A stretch of DNA of 64,000 nucleotides from Paenibacillus sp. FSL R10-2734 (GCF_037963865.1 NZ_CP150170.1:5952001-6016000), one strand, 5' to 3'; positions 1-9,513 are shown, counted from the stretch's first letter. The notes: generated by a model from the letters alone, not told the origin. A program made the numbers and translations.

Positions 1-106
1 CTTTCTCCACCAGTGCATCGTATACAGCGAGCAATATTTCTTGGGGAGAAGCTTCCTTTTCGTCGCCCTTCACATTGAATTTGACCGTTTTGTCCATGGA
101 GTCCAT
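1..106 (-). CDS. ireB: IreB/YrzL family regulatory phosphoprotein (5' part only)
   Basis: Only the first 35 codons lie in the window; the gene continues beyond position 1. The N-terminus begins MDSMDKTVKFNV and reaches EILLAVYDALVEK, which matches the start of the short (about 85 residue) YrzL/IreB family. In Enterococcus IreB is a phosphorylated substrate of the IreK kinase and restrains cephalosporin resistance; its function in other Firmicutes is less clear. A GGAAGG ribosome site sits 8 nt before the ATG at 106. It lies just downstream of alaS on the same strand, the usual order in Bacillales, which supports the call. The identification rests on N-terminal similarity and gene order only. 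Confidence 0.85.
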   Translation of the reverse strand, partial: MDSMDKTVKFNVKGDEKEASPQEILLAVYDALVEK

Positions 107-339
107 TTGTGACACCTTCCTTCTGCAAAATCACCTATAAGGGCGGCTTCGCAAAGTTGCTACTGTGCAGTTCACTTGCTTCCTTTATCATAACATATTC
201 ATAGCCCAACGAGGAAATCCTGCGCGTGGAATAACGCTTTTTTTGGCATTTCCTCTACAAAAATAATGATATTTTTGGCTTTTAAGCTATTGTCAAGCAC
301 AACTATCCATGAAAATCTAACCACCTGTTAATAAAGAGT

Positions 340-371
340 AGCGGTACTGATGTCTAACTCTCAGTACCGCT
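340..371. terminator. Hairpin between alaS and ireB
   Basis: AGCGGTACTGA and TCAGTACCGCT form a perfect 11-bp stem with a 10-nt loop. The clear T run (ATGTTTTTT) follows on the + strand, while the minus-strand side has only a weak T stretch. It may be a poor terminator or a processing hairpin for the leftward alaS transcript. The rest of the 107-421 gap shows no gene. Confidence 0.5.
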
Positions 372-421
372 ATGTTTTTTCGTAATACGTTTAAATTAAG
401 AAATAGTTTCGTAATTTAGAT

Positions 422-3055
422 TTATGCTAGGGAAGCTACTAATTCTTCTGCCTTAGCCAGTGCTTCGTCAAGCTTGGAAGCATCTTTACCACCGGCTTGT
501 GCCATATCTGGACGTCCGCCACCGCCGCCGCCGCATACTGCTGCAACTTCTTTAACGATCTTACCAGCGTGGAAGCCCTTCTTCACCAGATCCTGTGGAA
601 CGGCTACAACAAAGTTCACCTTGTCGTCCATTGCCGCACCAAGAACAAGTACAGCATCCGGAAGCTTGGATTTCAATTCATCTGCAGTAGAACGCAGAGC
701 GTCCATATTGCCTGCTTGAACAGCAACTGCAAGGAGCTGCGTACCTGCGCCAACAGTCTTCACACTGCTTGTTAATTCAGCAGCAAATGTTGCGCTAAGC
801 TTGGATTGCAGCGACTCATTCTCACGCGAAAGCTCACGTACTTGGTTATGCAGTGCTTCAATCCGTTTTGGAACATCGTTCAGAGAAGACTTTAGTAGAC
901 CCGCAGATTGCTTGAGCAGATCCAGTTGACTCTCAGTGAATTGGTACGCGTAACGGCCTGTAACAGCTTCAATCCGGCGCACACCTGAGCCAATGCCACT
1001 TTCACTAAGCAGCTTGAAAATGCCGATCTGCGAAGTGTTAGATACGTGGCATCCACCGCAAAGCTCCAGGCTGTAATCGCCAACCTGAACTACTCGCACG
1101 ATGTTGCCGTATTTTTCACCAAATAGTGCCATTGCTCCCATAGCCTTAGCTTCATCAATTGGCTTGTTCTCAATAACTACATCAAGACCACGCCAGATTT
1201 GTGCATTCACACGATGCTCAATGTCGCTTAGTTCTTCCGGAGTAATCGCTCCGAAATGGGAGAAGTCAAACCGCAAACGTGCGCCTTCCACTAAAGATCC
1301 AGCTTGATTAACATGACCGCCAAGAACCTCTTTGAGCGCTTTGTGCAGTAGATGAGTGGCTGTATGGTTCTTCACGATATCTTCACGCTGTGCACGATCC
1401 ACTTCAGCGCGAACCGTTTCGCCTACTTTCAATTCTCCAGCTTCTACCGTTACCAAATGTACGTGTTGGCCATGTGGAGCCTTGAACAATCCTTTTACCT
1501 TAGCCGTAACCGAACCGCCAGTGAGATTACCAGTGTCACTCACTTGTCCGCCACTTTCAGCGTAGAACGGTGTTGCCTCAAGAATGACTTGGCATTCAAC
1601 GCCTTCTCCAGCAGTATCGACTAGTTCATCACCAACAACAATAGCCATGATTTTCGACTCTGTTACCGAGTCATTATATCCAACAAATTCACTTTTAACC
1701 GTCAGATCAGCTAATACGCCTCCCTGAATCTTCATGCTACCGCCGTCTTGACGTGCAGCTCTAGCGCGGTCACGCTGTTCTTGCATAGCTACATCGAAGC
1801 CATCAAGATCTACTGTTAATCCTTGCTCCGCTGCAAAATCCTCGGTCAGGTCAAACGGGAATCCGTAAGTGTCATATAACTTAAATGCATCGGCTCCAGC
1901 AATCGTGCTGAGTCCATCTGCTTTTGCTTTAGCGCTGATCTCGCCCAAGATAGCCAATCCGTCAGACAATGTCTCGTGGAAACGTTCTTCTTCTGTACGA
2001 ATGATCTTCGCGATATATTCACGGTTCTCGACAACGGATGGATAATAAACACCCATAATCTCTCCAACCGTTTCAGTCAGCTCATGCAGGAATGGACGAT
2101 CCAGACCTAAGGTCTTTCCGTAACGAACAGCACGGCGTAGTAAACGACGGATAATATAACCGCGACCTTCATTAGAAGGAAGTACTCCATCACCTACTGC
2201 AAAAGTTACGGTACGCACATGGTCAGCGATAACTTTAAGCGCGATGTCCTGCTCAACATTATCTTTATAAGTTACACCAGCGAGCTTCGCTGTTTTTTGG
2301 ATAATAGGTTGGAACAAATCAGTGTCAAAGTTGGAATCTACGTCTTGTAGAATGGAAGCAAAACGCTCTAGTCCAGCTCCTGTATCAATGTTCTTGTTCG
2401 GAAGCGGTGTATAGCTGCCATCCTTGTTATGGTTGAATTGTGAGAACACTAGGTTCCATACTTCTAACCAACGTTCATTTTCTCCACCTGGATACATTTC
2501 AGGATCGCTCATGTCGCTGCCGTAAGCCTCACCGCGGTCATAAAAGATTTCTGAGCAAGGACCACAAGGGCCTTCGCCGATATCCCAAAAGTTCTCATCC
2601 CCCAGCTTAATGATACGTTCTGCTGGCAAGCCAACTTTTTCATTCCACAGCTTGAATGCTTCTTCATCCTCGGCGTACACCGTTACGGAGATACGTTCTG
2701 GATCGAAGCCGATCCAATCCTTGCCAGTCAAGAATTCCCAAGCCCATGTGATCGCTTCTTCTTTGAAATAATCGCCGATAGAGAAGTTACCTAACATTTC
2801 GAAGAACGTATGGTGACGACGTGTCTTCCCTACATTCTCGATATCATTGGTACGAATACATTTCTGCGAGTTCGTCAGGCGCGGATTCTCAGGAATCTCA
2901 CGGCCATCGAAGTATGCTTTCAGCGGTGCCATACCTGCGTTGATCCACAGCAGCGAGGGATCGTTATGCGGTACGAGAGATGCACTAGGTTCAATCTTGT
3001 GACCTTTACTTTCAAAAAACTTAAGCCATTTGGAACGAATTTCACTTGCTTTCAT
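422..3055 (-). CDS. alaS: Alanine--tRNA ligase
   Basis: Cytoplasmic enzyme that charges tRNA-Ala with alanine. At 877 residues it is full length for bacterial AlaS. The class II catalytic core is N-terminal, with the SKGH segment near residue 17 and the CGPCSEIFYDRG region. The editing domain carries the zinc-type HTATH motif, with CGGCH further on, followed by a coiled region and a C-terminal DHHA1-like domain with a Gly-rich GGGGGGRPDMAQAGG segment. An alanine T-box leader precedes it, so expression should rise when tRNA-Ala is uncharged. ireB follows on the same strand. No abnormal features were seen. Confidence 0.98.
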   Translation of the reverse strand: MKASEIRSKWLKFFESKGHKIEPSASLVPHNDPSLLWINAGMAPLKAYFDGREIPENPRLTNSQKCIRTNDIENVGKTRRHHTFFEMLGNFSIGDYFKEEAITWAWEFLTGKDWIGFDPERISVTVYAEDEEAFKLWNEKVGLPAERIIKLGDENFWDIGEGPCGPCSEIFYDRGEAYGSDMSDPEMYPGGENERWLEVWNLVFSQFNHNKDGSYTPLPNKNIDTGAGLERFASILQDVDSNFDTDLFQPIIQKTAKLAGVTYKDNVEQDIALKVIADHVRTVTFAVGDGVLPSNEGRGYIIRRLLRRAVRYGKTLGLDRPFLHELTETVGEIMGVYYPSVVENREYIAKIIRTEEERFHETLSDGLAILGEISAKAKADGLSTIAGADAFKLYDTYGFPFDLTEDFAAEQGLTVDLDGFDVAMQEQRDRARAARQDGGSMKIQGGVLADLTVKSEFVGYNDSVTESKIMAIVVGDELVDTAGEGVECQVILEATPFYAESGGQVSDTGNLTGGSVTAKVKGLFKAPHGQHVHLVTVEAGELKVGETVRAEVDRAQREDIVKNHTATHLLHKALKEVLGGHVNQAGSLVEGARLRFDFSHFGAITPEELSDIEHRVNAQIWRGLDVVIENKPIDEAKAMGAMALFGEKYGNIVRVVQVGDYSLELCGGCHVSNTSQIGIFKLLSESGIGSGVRRIEAVTGRYAYQFTESQLDLLKQSAGLLKSSLNDVPKRIEALHNQVRELSRENESLQSKLSATFAAELTSSVKTVGAGTQLLAVAVQAGNMDALRSTADELKSKLPDAVLVLGAAMDDKVNFVVAVPQDLVKKGFHAGKIVKEVAAVCGGGGGGRPDMAQAGGKDASKLDEALAKAEELVASLA

Positions 3056-3116
3056 TGTTTACAGCTCCCGTCTCATCATTAATTCGGCTCATGCGCCAGA
3101 TTTTCTAAAAAATAAA

Positions 3117-3400
3117 AACAAAAAAAACGCCCCTGAATAATTCAGGGACGATTAATATCGCGGTACCACCCTGGTTATCGCCTTGACCCATTCACGGGAA
3201 AGTTAAAGGGCGATCGCCTTGTCGCGGCTGATAACGGGTGCCCCCGGTGAGCTTGTGATCTCACACTCCGAAATTAGCTTTCCACCGGCCTGTCTTCAAG
3301 GTTCTCACAGCCATTACGAAATGATTTCGTAAAGGAACCTGTTCTCTGATCAAGCCATCCTCCGGCGTACTTCATTTTCATCAACGTTTTATCCGATTTG
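3117..3400 (-). ncRNA. T-box leader of alaS
   Basis: Read on the minus strand, the leader contains the T-box core AGGGTGGTACCGCG (about 3158-3171), followed by a terminator hairpin at 3128-3150 (CGTCCCTGAA / TTCAGGGGCG) and a run of T. The core pairs with an antiterminator sequence when uncharged tRNA binds. About 230 nt of structured leader lie upstream, consistent with Stem I; I did not assign the specifier codon, which should be an alanine GCN. The remaining 60 nt lead into the alaS start. Confidence 0.93.
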
Positions 3401-3578
3401 CATTTTAACATTTCAAGTATAGCCAGTGCCCCTGCATCTGTCAATCTGGGGAAGCTGAAGTTTAAAATGACGAGTTATGATTTTTGTAATGGTGAAATCC
3501 ATGTGTATACAATAGAGTGGAAACACCGTTTGGTAATTTATGTATTTAACTTAGAATATCTAAGGAGGATTTGAAATC

Positions 3579-4445
3579 ATGAATTGGGCAAAAAGAACGG
3601 ATGATCCATCAATGTTTGCAGCTAAGCAAGTATCACTACGATTTATTGTAAGTATCCTTATTGTTCATATTTTCTTTACGCTTGTCGTTAATCTCGTACT
3701 TTTTGCGAATGGTTATTTAAGCGTTGTTGCCAAAAGCACACATGGATGGATCACTGAAACATTAGTCGTGAATTTAATTGGACTTATACTAGAAGTGGTT
3801 ATTTTCTTAGGGCTGATAGCGAAATTATCGCCTATAGATGTGGGCCTATTCAAGAACAAATTAATACGAGGATTGATAGGCATATTGCTATTCTGGCTCG
3901 CAATAAACGTCGTTGATATACTTATGACACTGTTCTTCACTAACTCCAGTGTAACCTTCAACAATAATATCTTCAGGAATCCAAATTATTATTTAGGTGA
4001 ATTTATCGCTCAGGCTTTCGGAAATGCACTATTGGAGGAAATCTTTTTTCGGGGGTTTCTTCTCGTTCAAATCTATCTTTTTTTACGGAGAGTCAAAACT
4101 CATTCCGCTCGCATTGTGTATGCCATGCTAATCTCACAAGCAATATTTGCCGCAGTGCATATTCCAAACCGGATCTATTCAGGATTAGTCGGAATCGACT
4201 TTGTTTATGATTTTATCACACTGCTCATTCTAGGAATTGTATTCGCATTACTTTATGTCTTTACCAAGAATCTTTTTTTCGTGATCGGTGTTCACTCCTT
4301 AATGAATGTTCAAATTATGTTTTGGGATAGTAGTTTCACTTATACAGCAACTTTAATCTGTGTGTTGCTACTGACTTGTCTTTTAATTTGTTTCAAAAGA
4401 AAGGAATTCCGAGCGCAGAAATCGGTGGATTTGAGCTTTTACTAG
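3579..4445 (+). CDS. CPBP family intramembrane glutamic endopeptidase
   Basis: Predicted integral membrane protease of the CPBP (CAAX/Abi) family, 288 residues with about seven or eight hydrophobic segments. The family motifs are visible: EEIFFRG near residue 153, then FAAVHIPN with its histidine, then GVHSLMN near the C-terminus. These supply the Glu, His and Asn/His residues of the active site in the membrane. Members process prenylated-type substrates, support bacteriocin immunity or act as anti-sigma proteases; nothing here tells which. A strong AAGGAGG lies 9 nt before the ATG. It is monocistronic, with a strong hairpin downstream. Confidence 0.9.
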   Translation: MNWAKRTDDPSMFAAKQVSLRFIVSILIVHIFFTLVVNLVLFANGYLSVVAKSTHGWITETLVVNLIGLILEVVIFLGLIAKLSPIDVGLFKNKLIRGLIGILLFWLAINVVDILMTLFFTNSSVTFNNNIFRNPNYYLGEFIAQAFGNALLEEIFFRGFLLVQIYLFLRRVKTHSARIVYAMLISQAIFAAVHIPNRIYSGLVGIDFVYDFITLLILGIVFALLYVFTKNLFFVIGVHSLMNVQIMFWDSSFTYTATLICVLLLTCLLICFKRKEFRAQKSVDLSFY

Positions 4446-4585
4446 CAAATCCCTAACCTATACTTCGGAAGAGAGGTCGCAGGGTTTCGCCAACCCTACA
4501 TAGATGGAATCGGAGAATTTTCTAGAATCGCGACTGACCCAGTTGTAAACATAATCAGCTAATGCAAGCAGTCGACAACCAAAAC

Positions 4586-4629
4586 GCAGGGCAGCAATTC
4601 TCAAGTAAAATATGAGAATCGCTGCCCTG
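4586..4629. terminator. Bidirectional terminator between CPBP and MATE genes
   Basis: CAGGGCAGC plus ATTCTCA pairs with TGAGAAT plus GCTGCCCTG, giving a stem of about 16 bp with one mismatch and a short AT loop. T-rich sequence follows on the + strand. It separates two convergent genes. Confidence 0.8.
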
Positions 4630-4710
4630 TGCTGTATTTTTACGTTTTTAATATAAAAGAGCTACGTTTCCGTCATCTGGCGTAGGCAGTATGTATCCTT
4701 ATCAACAAGC

Positions 4711-6096
4711 CTAAATCAGCTTGTGCGCAAACCATTTTTTGCCCTTGAAGCGCCACAGAAAAATCCCCCCGCGAACGGCCCACTCGCAGTTCATCGCCAG
4801 CCAGACACCCATAACGCCGTAGCCCAGTACAATCCCAAGGATGTATCCAAAAATCACCCGAAACAGCCACATCGTCAGCATCGAGGTAATTGAGGTGAAG
4901 CGGGAATCTCCCGCTGCCCGCAGCGCGGACGGCAAAATAAAGCTGACGGCCCACAGCGGAACTTGGGCAATGGAATTCACCAGCAGCACCACAAACAGAT
5001 CGTCAATGATCTCGGGAGGTGGGGAAAAGATCGATACCAGTGGGTGGAATAGCGGCATCAGAATCAAGGCGATCAACGCCAAAGAACCAGACCCGATCCA
5101 GAGGAAGGACTTGATGAACTTTCTGGCTTCAGAGACATTCCCCCGCCCGATACATTGGCCGACCACCGTTACAATAGTTAGCGACAGCGCGCTGGCTGGA
5201 ATTTGAAACACCATAGCCAGCGAGCCGGCAATGGCATTGGTCGCAATGGCATACGTGCCTAAGCTGACAATAAACACCTGAGTGAGCAGTTTCCCCCCGT
5301 TGAAGAACATCTGCTCCGCCGCGAACGGCACGCCGATGAACATGATTCTCCGCAGCATGGTCAGAGGGATTCGGAATAGGTCACGAAATCGCACCCGCAG
5401 TGCCGTATCCACCTTGAACAGATACACCAGGGCACAAACCATACCTGCATACCGCGCGATATTAATCGCAAGTGTCATCCCCAGCACACCCATGTGGAAC
5501 AGGTTAATGAAGACCACGTTCAGGAGAACATACAGCAGGTTCATGATGAGCGACAGCATCAAAGAAGCCCGTGTCTTGCCCACTCCTCGCAGAGCCCCGC
5601 ATACCGCCTGAACCACCGCGATGCCCAGATATGAGATGCTGCTGCCGATCAAGTAAATGCGGGCATTGTCCAGCACTTCGGGTGAGGCGGTTCCGAACAA
5701 AAGGTTCAATATAGGAGAATGGAAGCCCATCAGCAGCAGACCAATTCCCAAAGCGATCAGCGACACCGAGGCGACCGAAGCCGCCGTAGCCTGGGACACC
5801 ATCCGGTCGTTTCCGCTCCCTTTATACTGCGCGACTACCACTGTCCCCCCGGTTGCAACCGCCACGAACACATTGATCAGAAAAATATTCAGCGAATCCA
5901 CCATATTCACTGCACTGACCGCCGCCATCCCGGACGAGCTGATCATTGCGGTATTTACCAGATTAAGTCCAATAATGAAGGCCTGGTCAATCAGAATTGG
6001 AATAAATAAAGCTATAATTTGCCGATAATCCATCCCCTCTCCAGAGAGATATTTCTCCAGCAATCTTTTCGTCCGAAGACTAGCGCGAAGCTGCAT
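4711..6096 (-). CDS. MATE family multidrug/toxin efflux transporter
   Basis: Polytopic membrane protein of 461 residues with the twelve-helix layout of MATE exporters, arranged as two similar six-helix halves. These couple Na+ or H+ entry to export of cationic drugs or metabolites. Typical family text includes the opening IPILIDQAF segment, NTAMISSSG, and the conserved VAQYKGSGN and VVGQCIGRGN loops at equivalent positions in the two halves. The ATG at 6096 has a weak ribosome site. An in-frame ATG at 6033 (codon 22, MDYRQ) is preceded by GGAGAGGGG and could be the real start. The gene appears monocistronic, and its substrate cannot be read from the sequence. Confidence 0.9.
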   Translation of the reverse strand: MQLRASLRTKRLLEKYLSGEGMDYRQIIALFIPILIDQAFIIGLNLVNTAMISSSGMAAVSAVNMVDSLNIFLINVFVAVATGGTVVVAQYKGSGNDRMVSQATAASVASVSLIALGIGLLLMGFHSPILNLLFGTASPEVLDNARIYLIGSSISYLGIAVVQAVCGALRGVGKTRASLMLSLIMNLLYVLLNVVFINLFHMGVLGMTLAINIARYAGMVCALVYLFKVDTALRVRFRDLFRIPLTMLRRIMFIGVPFAAEQMFFNGGKLLTQVFIVSLGTYAIATNAIAGSLAMVFQIPASALSLTIVTVVGQCIGRGNVSEARKFIKSFLWIGSGSLALIALILMPLFHPLVSIFSPPPEIIDDLFVVLLVNSIAQVPLWAVSFILPSALRAAGDSRFTSITSMLTMWLFRVIFGYILGIVLGYGVMGVWLAMNCEWAVRGGIFLWRFKGKKWFAHKLI

Positions 6097-6124
6097 AACA
6101 TATCACATTCTTTTCTGTAAAATG

Positions 6125-6150
6125 GAAAAAACTCTTCATCCGAAGAGCTT
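6125..6150 (-). terminator. Probable terminator of the DUF3221 gene
   Basis: On the minus strand AGCTCTTC-GGAT-GAAGAG is followed by a T-rich run. It lies between the stop of the DUF3221 lipoprotein gene and the MATE start, both on the minus strand. Confidence 0.55.
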
Positions 6151-6302
6151 TTCAACAAATTATACCCATTGAACCGTGGGCACTTTACATTCAGTTTACT
6201 ATAGATACACTTTTAAGTCTTTAATCAGGAGTCAAAAAAAAGCAACTGTTCTTCACATATTTGGATCTTCATTAGAGAATAGATTGAGCCGTTAATTCAA
6301 TC

Positions 6303-6650
6303 TCATTTCAATTTATCGATCTTCTTGGCAGTAACTTGTGCAGGAAATGAATCATCACTTCCTTCATATAAGACTTCTATTTCTTCGCCTATCTTATACT
6401 TTCTAGGATTTACTTTACTTACCCAAATAGCCTGACTATACTCCCCAGACTCTATTAGCTTCTTGTAATCTTCATGTATATCTTCTTTTTGCAGCTGCGA
6501 AACCACGAGAATCCTTTTGTTCTCGGTATCAATTGTATGGATCGTACCTATAAACTTCTCTCCTTCTGAACTACAAGCAGAGAGCAACAACAAACACACG
6601 ATCCATAAACCTCGAGTCCATTTCCCCAAAAGATTCATTTTTAGATTCAT
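6303..6650 (-). CDS. DUF3221-type lipoprotein (YobA-like)
   Basis: Small predicted lipoprotein of 115 residues. A basic N-terminus and hydrophobic core lead to the lipobox LLSAC, with the Cys near residue 26 lipid-modified, so it should sit on the outer face of the membrane. The mature part (FIGTIHTIDTENKRILVV...IWVSKVNP...VEVLYEGSDDSFPAQ) has the short beta-barrel, OB-like pattern of DUF3221 proteins such as Bacillus YobA, whose function is unknown. AAGGAGAG lies 5 nt before the ATG. It appears monocistronic. Confidence 0.75.
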   Translation of the reverse strand: MNLKMNLLGKWTRGLWIVCLLLLSACSSEGEKFIGTIHTIDTENKRILVVSQLQKEDIHEDYKKLIESGEYSQAIWVSKVNPRKYKIGEEIEVLYEGSDDSFPAQVTAKKIDKLK

Positions 6651-6660
6651 AGACTCTCTC

Positions 6661-7012
6661 CTTCATGGTTGGAACTTCGATTGACAAGGCTTCGAACGAT
6701 GTCGCTCCTATTGTATGATATTTCATCTAAATTATATCTTAGTAACACTTAATGCCGCTGCAATAATAAAGCATTTTGTTCAGATATCCTCCTCACTACA
6801 TCTAAAAACTGCAAATGCGAATGTGCAGGAATATTCTTACTTCTGGCTCGAAAGCTTCGTATAGAGCAAGAATTACTGCAGATTTGCAGGAATTTATGGC
6901 TTTAGCCCTCTTCGTATCCATATACCCTTCGTAGCGAGGTTCCGAGGGACGGACCGTATTGCACTTATACCCCCTAATTATTCCCGGGTGACTTGGGGCG
7001 GATAACGGCGCT
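6661..7012. other. Gene-free stretch before the tandem array
   Basis: No gene with a convincing start or family pattern was seen. A minus-strand open frame at 6802-7062 exists only because it begins inside the first 52-bp repeat and reads out into unique sequence. The promoter of the DUF3221 gene presumably lies at the left end. Confidence 0.6.
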
Positions 7013-7688
7013 GGCTCGTTTACATTACCATCGGCACATTGTGTTCGGTTATTCGCATACATTTGGCTCGCTTACGTTACCGGCGGCACATTGTATTCGG
7101 TTTTTCGCATACATTTGGCTCATTTACGTTACCGTCGGCACATTGTATTCGGTTTTTCGCATACATTTGGCTCGTTTACGTTACCGGCGGCACATTGTAT
7201 TCGGTTTTTCGCATACATTCGGCTCGTTTACGTTACCGACGGCACATTGTATTCGGTTTTTCGCATACATTTGGCTCGGTTACATTACCGTCGGCACATT
7301 GTATTTGGTTTTTCACATACATTTGGCTCGCTTACGTTACCGTCGGCACATTGTATTCGGTTTTTCGCATACATTTGGCTCGTTTACGTTACCGGCGGCA
7401 CATTGTATTTGGTTTTTCGCATACATTCGGCTCGTTTACATTACCGTCGGCACATTGTATTTGGTTTTTCGCATACATTTGGCTCGTTTACGTTACCGTC
7501 GGCACATTGTATTTGGTTTTTCGCATACATTTGGCTCGTTTACGTTACCGTCAGCACATTGTATTTGGTTTTTCGCATACATTTGGCTCGTTTACGTTAC
7601 CGGCGGCACATCTTATTCGGTTTTTCGCATACATTCGGCTCGTTTACGTTACTGGCGGCACATTGTATTCGGTTTTTCGCATACATTT
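7013..7688. repeat. 52-bp tandem repeat, thirteen units
   Basis: The word GGCTC recurs at 7013, 7065, 7117 and so on every 52 bp to 7637, giving 13 head-to-tail units (676 bp) without spacers. Each unit contains GGCTCGTTTACGTTACC, a CCGNCGG core, GCACATTGTATTCGG and TTTTTCGCATACATT. Most variation falls at a few fixed sites: the middle base of CCGNCGG (G, T or A), C/T in TATTCGG, C/T in the final ATTT, and the base after GGCTCG. Because 52 is not a multiple of 3 and the unit lacks + strand stops, all three forward frames stay open; I read these as artefacts, not genes. There are no unique spacers, so it is not CRISPR. Confidence 0.97.
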
Positions 7689-7876
7689 GTCCGTAAGCTC
7701 GACTAAAACATGCATTTCGAAGGATATAAGGTCCGCTCGGTCCGTTATACGTCCCAATGAGACGTATGCTTAATTAGAAACAGGGCTCCCCATGGCCACC
7801 AGTTGAATATAGCCCCATCCCTTAAATTCGTTTCACATTTCTCCGCAATTTCGAAATTCCATAAATTCTATTCCAT

Positions 7877-7899
7877 AAAAAAACCCGCGCTAGGCGCGG
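7877..7899 (-). terminator. Terminator of the DUF5692-type gene
   Basis: On the minus strand CCGCGC-CTA-GCGCGG is followed by seven T. It lies about 60 nt past the stop of the membrane protein gene. Confidence 0.85.
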
Positions 7900-7961
7900 A
7901 TTCTTAAAGGACTATGTTCTTGTCTTCTGGAACTTTTTTAGCTATTCACTAAACAATTCTA

Positions 7962-8879
7962 TTATTTCGCACTCTCAGCAATCGCCTTATAAGCCGCCAA
8001 ATCGGTATACACTTCCACTTTAAGCGGATTGCGTTTATGTTTGATGATTTTATAGAAGTGATAGACAAACACTGCAATATTAGCAGCCAAGGATAATGCA
8101 CTCACAACCCAAAGCGCAGTTTCGCTATGTGAGGATTGAACGGCGAACTTGGATTCGCCAACAAACGCTGGGAAAGACATCGTAAACATCATCCAAAACG
8201 CCAAGGTTTGAGCGCGATGCTGCAGCCATGCTCCTTTTTTGAAGAAGAACGCCGGAATGGTACAAGAGATCAACAATGCCGCACCTGCATAGAAGGCGTG
8301 GTCAGAAACCGCGTTATATACATAGGCAAAGTTCCAAATGTCATAAGCAATGATCCAGAACCAAAGCTGGTCAGGCCACAGCATATCCTTACTCTTGTCT
8401 CTACTGATCACAATACCCATCCAACCAGAAATCGTAATAATGTTCAGAATGCCAGCGATCCCGTTCATAATGTTCCAAGGACCACCTACCATCATTACGC
8501 CATCCACCATGCCTTGCAAACTGTACACTTGGAAATCACGGATAACAGCTTCAAGAATGTTGACTGCAAGGATTATAGCCGGGAACATTAATATATATTT
8601 GTTCTTGTCCCAACCTTTAACATAACGGATCGCCATGAACCCTATACATCCTGCCAAGGCAGAATATACTTTTACCCAGTGAAACCATGTTCCAGTACTG
8701 GAGCCTTCGCCTGCCGTATTTGGCCAAACCGCTACGGTAAGAACAATAGGGACGATTATAAACAGAATGATTGAAAACCACTTGCTCTTTCGAGCTATTT
8801 CATTGAAAATCATTAATCCTGCAAGTACCACTAACCACATTAGTGCAGAGTACCAGGGAATCGATTCGAATAAAAACAT
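7962..8879 (-). CDS. Polytopic membrane protein, probable DUF5692 family
   Basis: Predicted membrane protein of 305 residues with about eight or nine hydrophobic helices and almost no soluble domain. It opens MFLFESIPWYSALMWLV. Conserved-looking loop text includes GTWFHWVKVYSAL, GGPWNIMNGIAG and WFWIIAYDIWNFAYVYN. I recall this pattern from DUF5692 proteins of Firmicutes, but that assignment is from memory; no function is known to me. I placed the start at 8879 because AAGGAGGA lies 7 nt upstream, although the frame stays open nine codons further. It is a single gene with its own terminator. Confidence 0.65.
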   Translation of the reverse strand: MFLFESIPWYSALMWLVVLAGLMIFNEIARKSKWFSIILFIIVPIVLTVAVWPNTAGEGSSTGTWFHWVKVYSALAGCIGFMAIRYVKGWDKNKYILMFPAIILAVNILEAVIRDFQVYSLQGMVDGVMMVGGPWNIMNGIAGILNIITISGWMGIVISRDKSKDMLWPDQLWFWIIAYDIWNFAYVYNAVSDHAFYAGAALLISCTIPAFFFKKGAWLQHRAQTLAFWMMFTMSFPAFVGESKFAVQSSHSETALWVVSALSLAANIAVFVYHFYKIIKHKRNPLKVEVYTDLAAYKAIAESAK

Positions 8880-9221
8880 GATTAATTCCTCCTTCATATT
8901 TTGCATGTAAGCGATGTCTTGCGTTCAATATATCCCATCCTACTTCGATCGATCAAACCCTACAAAACGTTGATTCATCAAGGTTTTCATAGTCTCATTT
9001 CGAGTTGAGTTTACACTTAATAAGTGCCTCTGGGTGATCAGCTGGCCTCTCCAAATTCACTGCAAATGATTAGAATATAGACCTATAGAACCACACACTG
9101 TAAACCTAACTTGAATGTAAAATATCTCCCACAAAGTAGGGATTTCCGTCCCCATTTCTATTCTACTTAGGAGCTTTCTGAGATTTGAAAAAATGTAGTT
9201 TTCATGAGATCAGCATTACGT
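8880..9221. other. Gene-free stretch upstream of the membrane protein gene
   Basis: AT-rich DNA with no supported gene. It should carry the promoter of the leftward membrane protein gene near its left end. Its right side leads into the symmetric dispersed repeat at 9222-9400. Confidence 0.6.
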
Positions 9222-9400
9222 ACGGACACCAGTGACCTTATTTGCGATAATTGTGCTGTTTTGGGATGCTATCGGACTCCAGGGACTTTATGTGACTGAA
9301 ATAGTACGATATTCTCCCTCTTTATGACCAATAACGTCTCTCGAGTCCGAAACTCGCTCCAAAAGGCCTGAAATGCGCAAATAAGTGCATCTGAGTCCGA
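9222..9400. repeat. Symmetric dispersed repeat, copy A
   Basis: CGGAC occurs at 9223 and again at 9273 (CGGACTCCAG), and its complement GAGTCCGA at 9343 and 9393. The spacing 50, 70, 50 is matched exactly by a second copy at 41247-41424. The two halves are also related as an inverted repeat: CTTATTTGCG occurs in the left arm and, complemented, in the right arm. No open frame fits. It lies between two minus-strand genes. Confidence 0.8.
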
Positions 9401-9435
9401 TCACACGAGCATTTGGGTATCTTGCGTAATATCAC

Positions 9436-9472
9436 AAAAAAACCTTGCCAACAAATCTCTTTGTGGACAAGG
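9436..9472 (-). terminator. Terminator of the flavoprotein gene
   Basis: On the minus strand CCTTGTCCACAAAG pairs with TTTGTTGGCAAGG around a 4-nt loop, followed by seven T. Confidence 0.9.
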
Positions 9473-9513
9473 CTAATCTAATCATCGTATGGAACTTTAC
9501 GTTCTTATCTTTT

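Noticed and set aside
6802..7062. Minus-strand open frame of 86 codons
   Set aside because: It begins in the first repeat unit and continues into unique DNA without a family pattern or a ribosome site.
7013..7688. CRISPR array
   Set aside because: The units are directly adjacent with no unique spacers, and no cas genes are nearby.
6993..7773. Three overlapping + strand open frames of 200-244 codons
   Set aside because: They are translations of the 52-bp tandem array, whose unit has no + strand stop codon. No ribosome site, and 52 is not a multiple of three.
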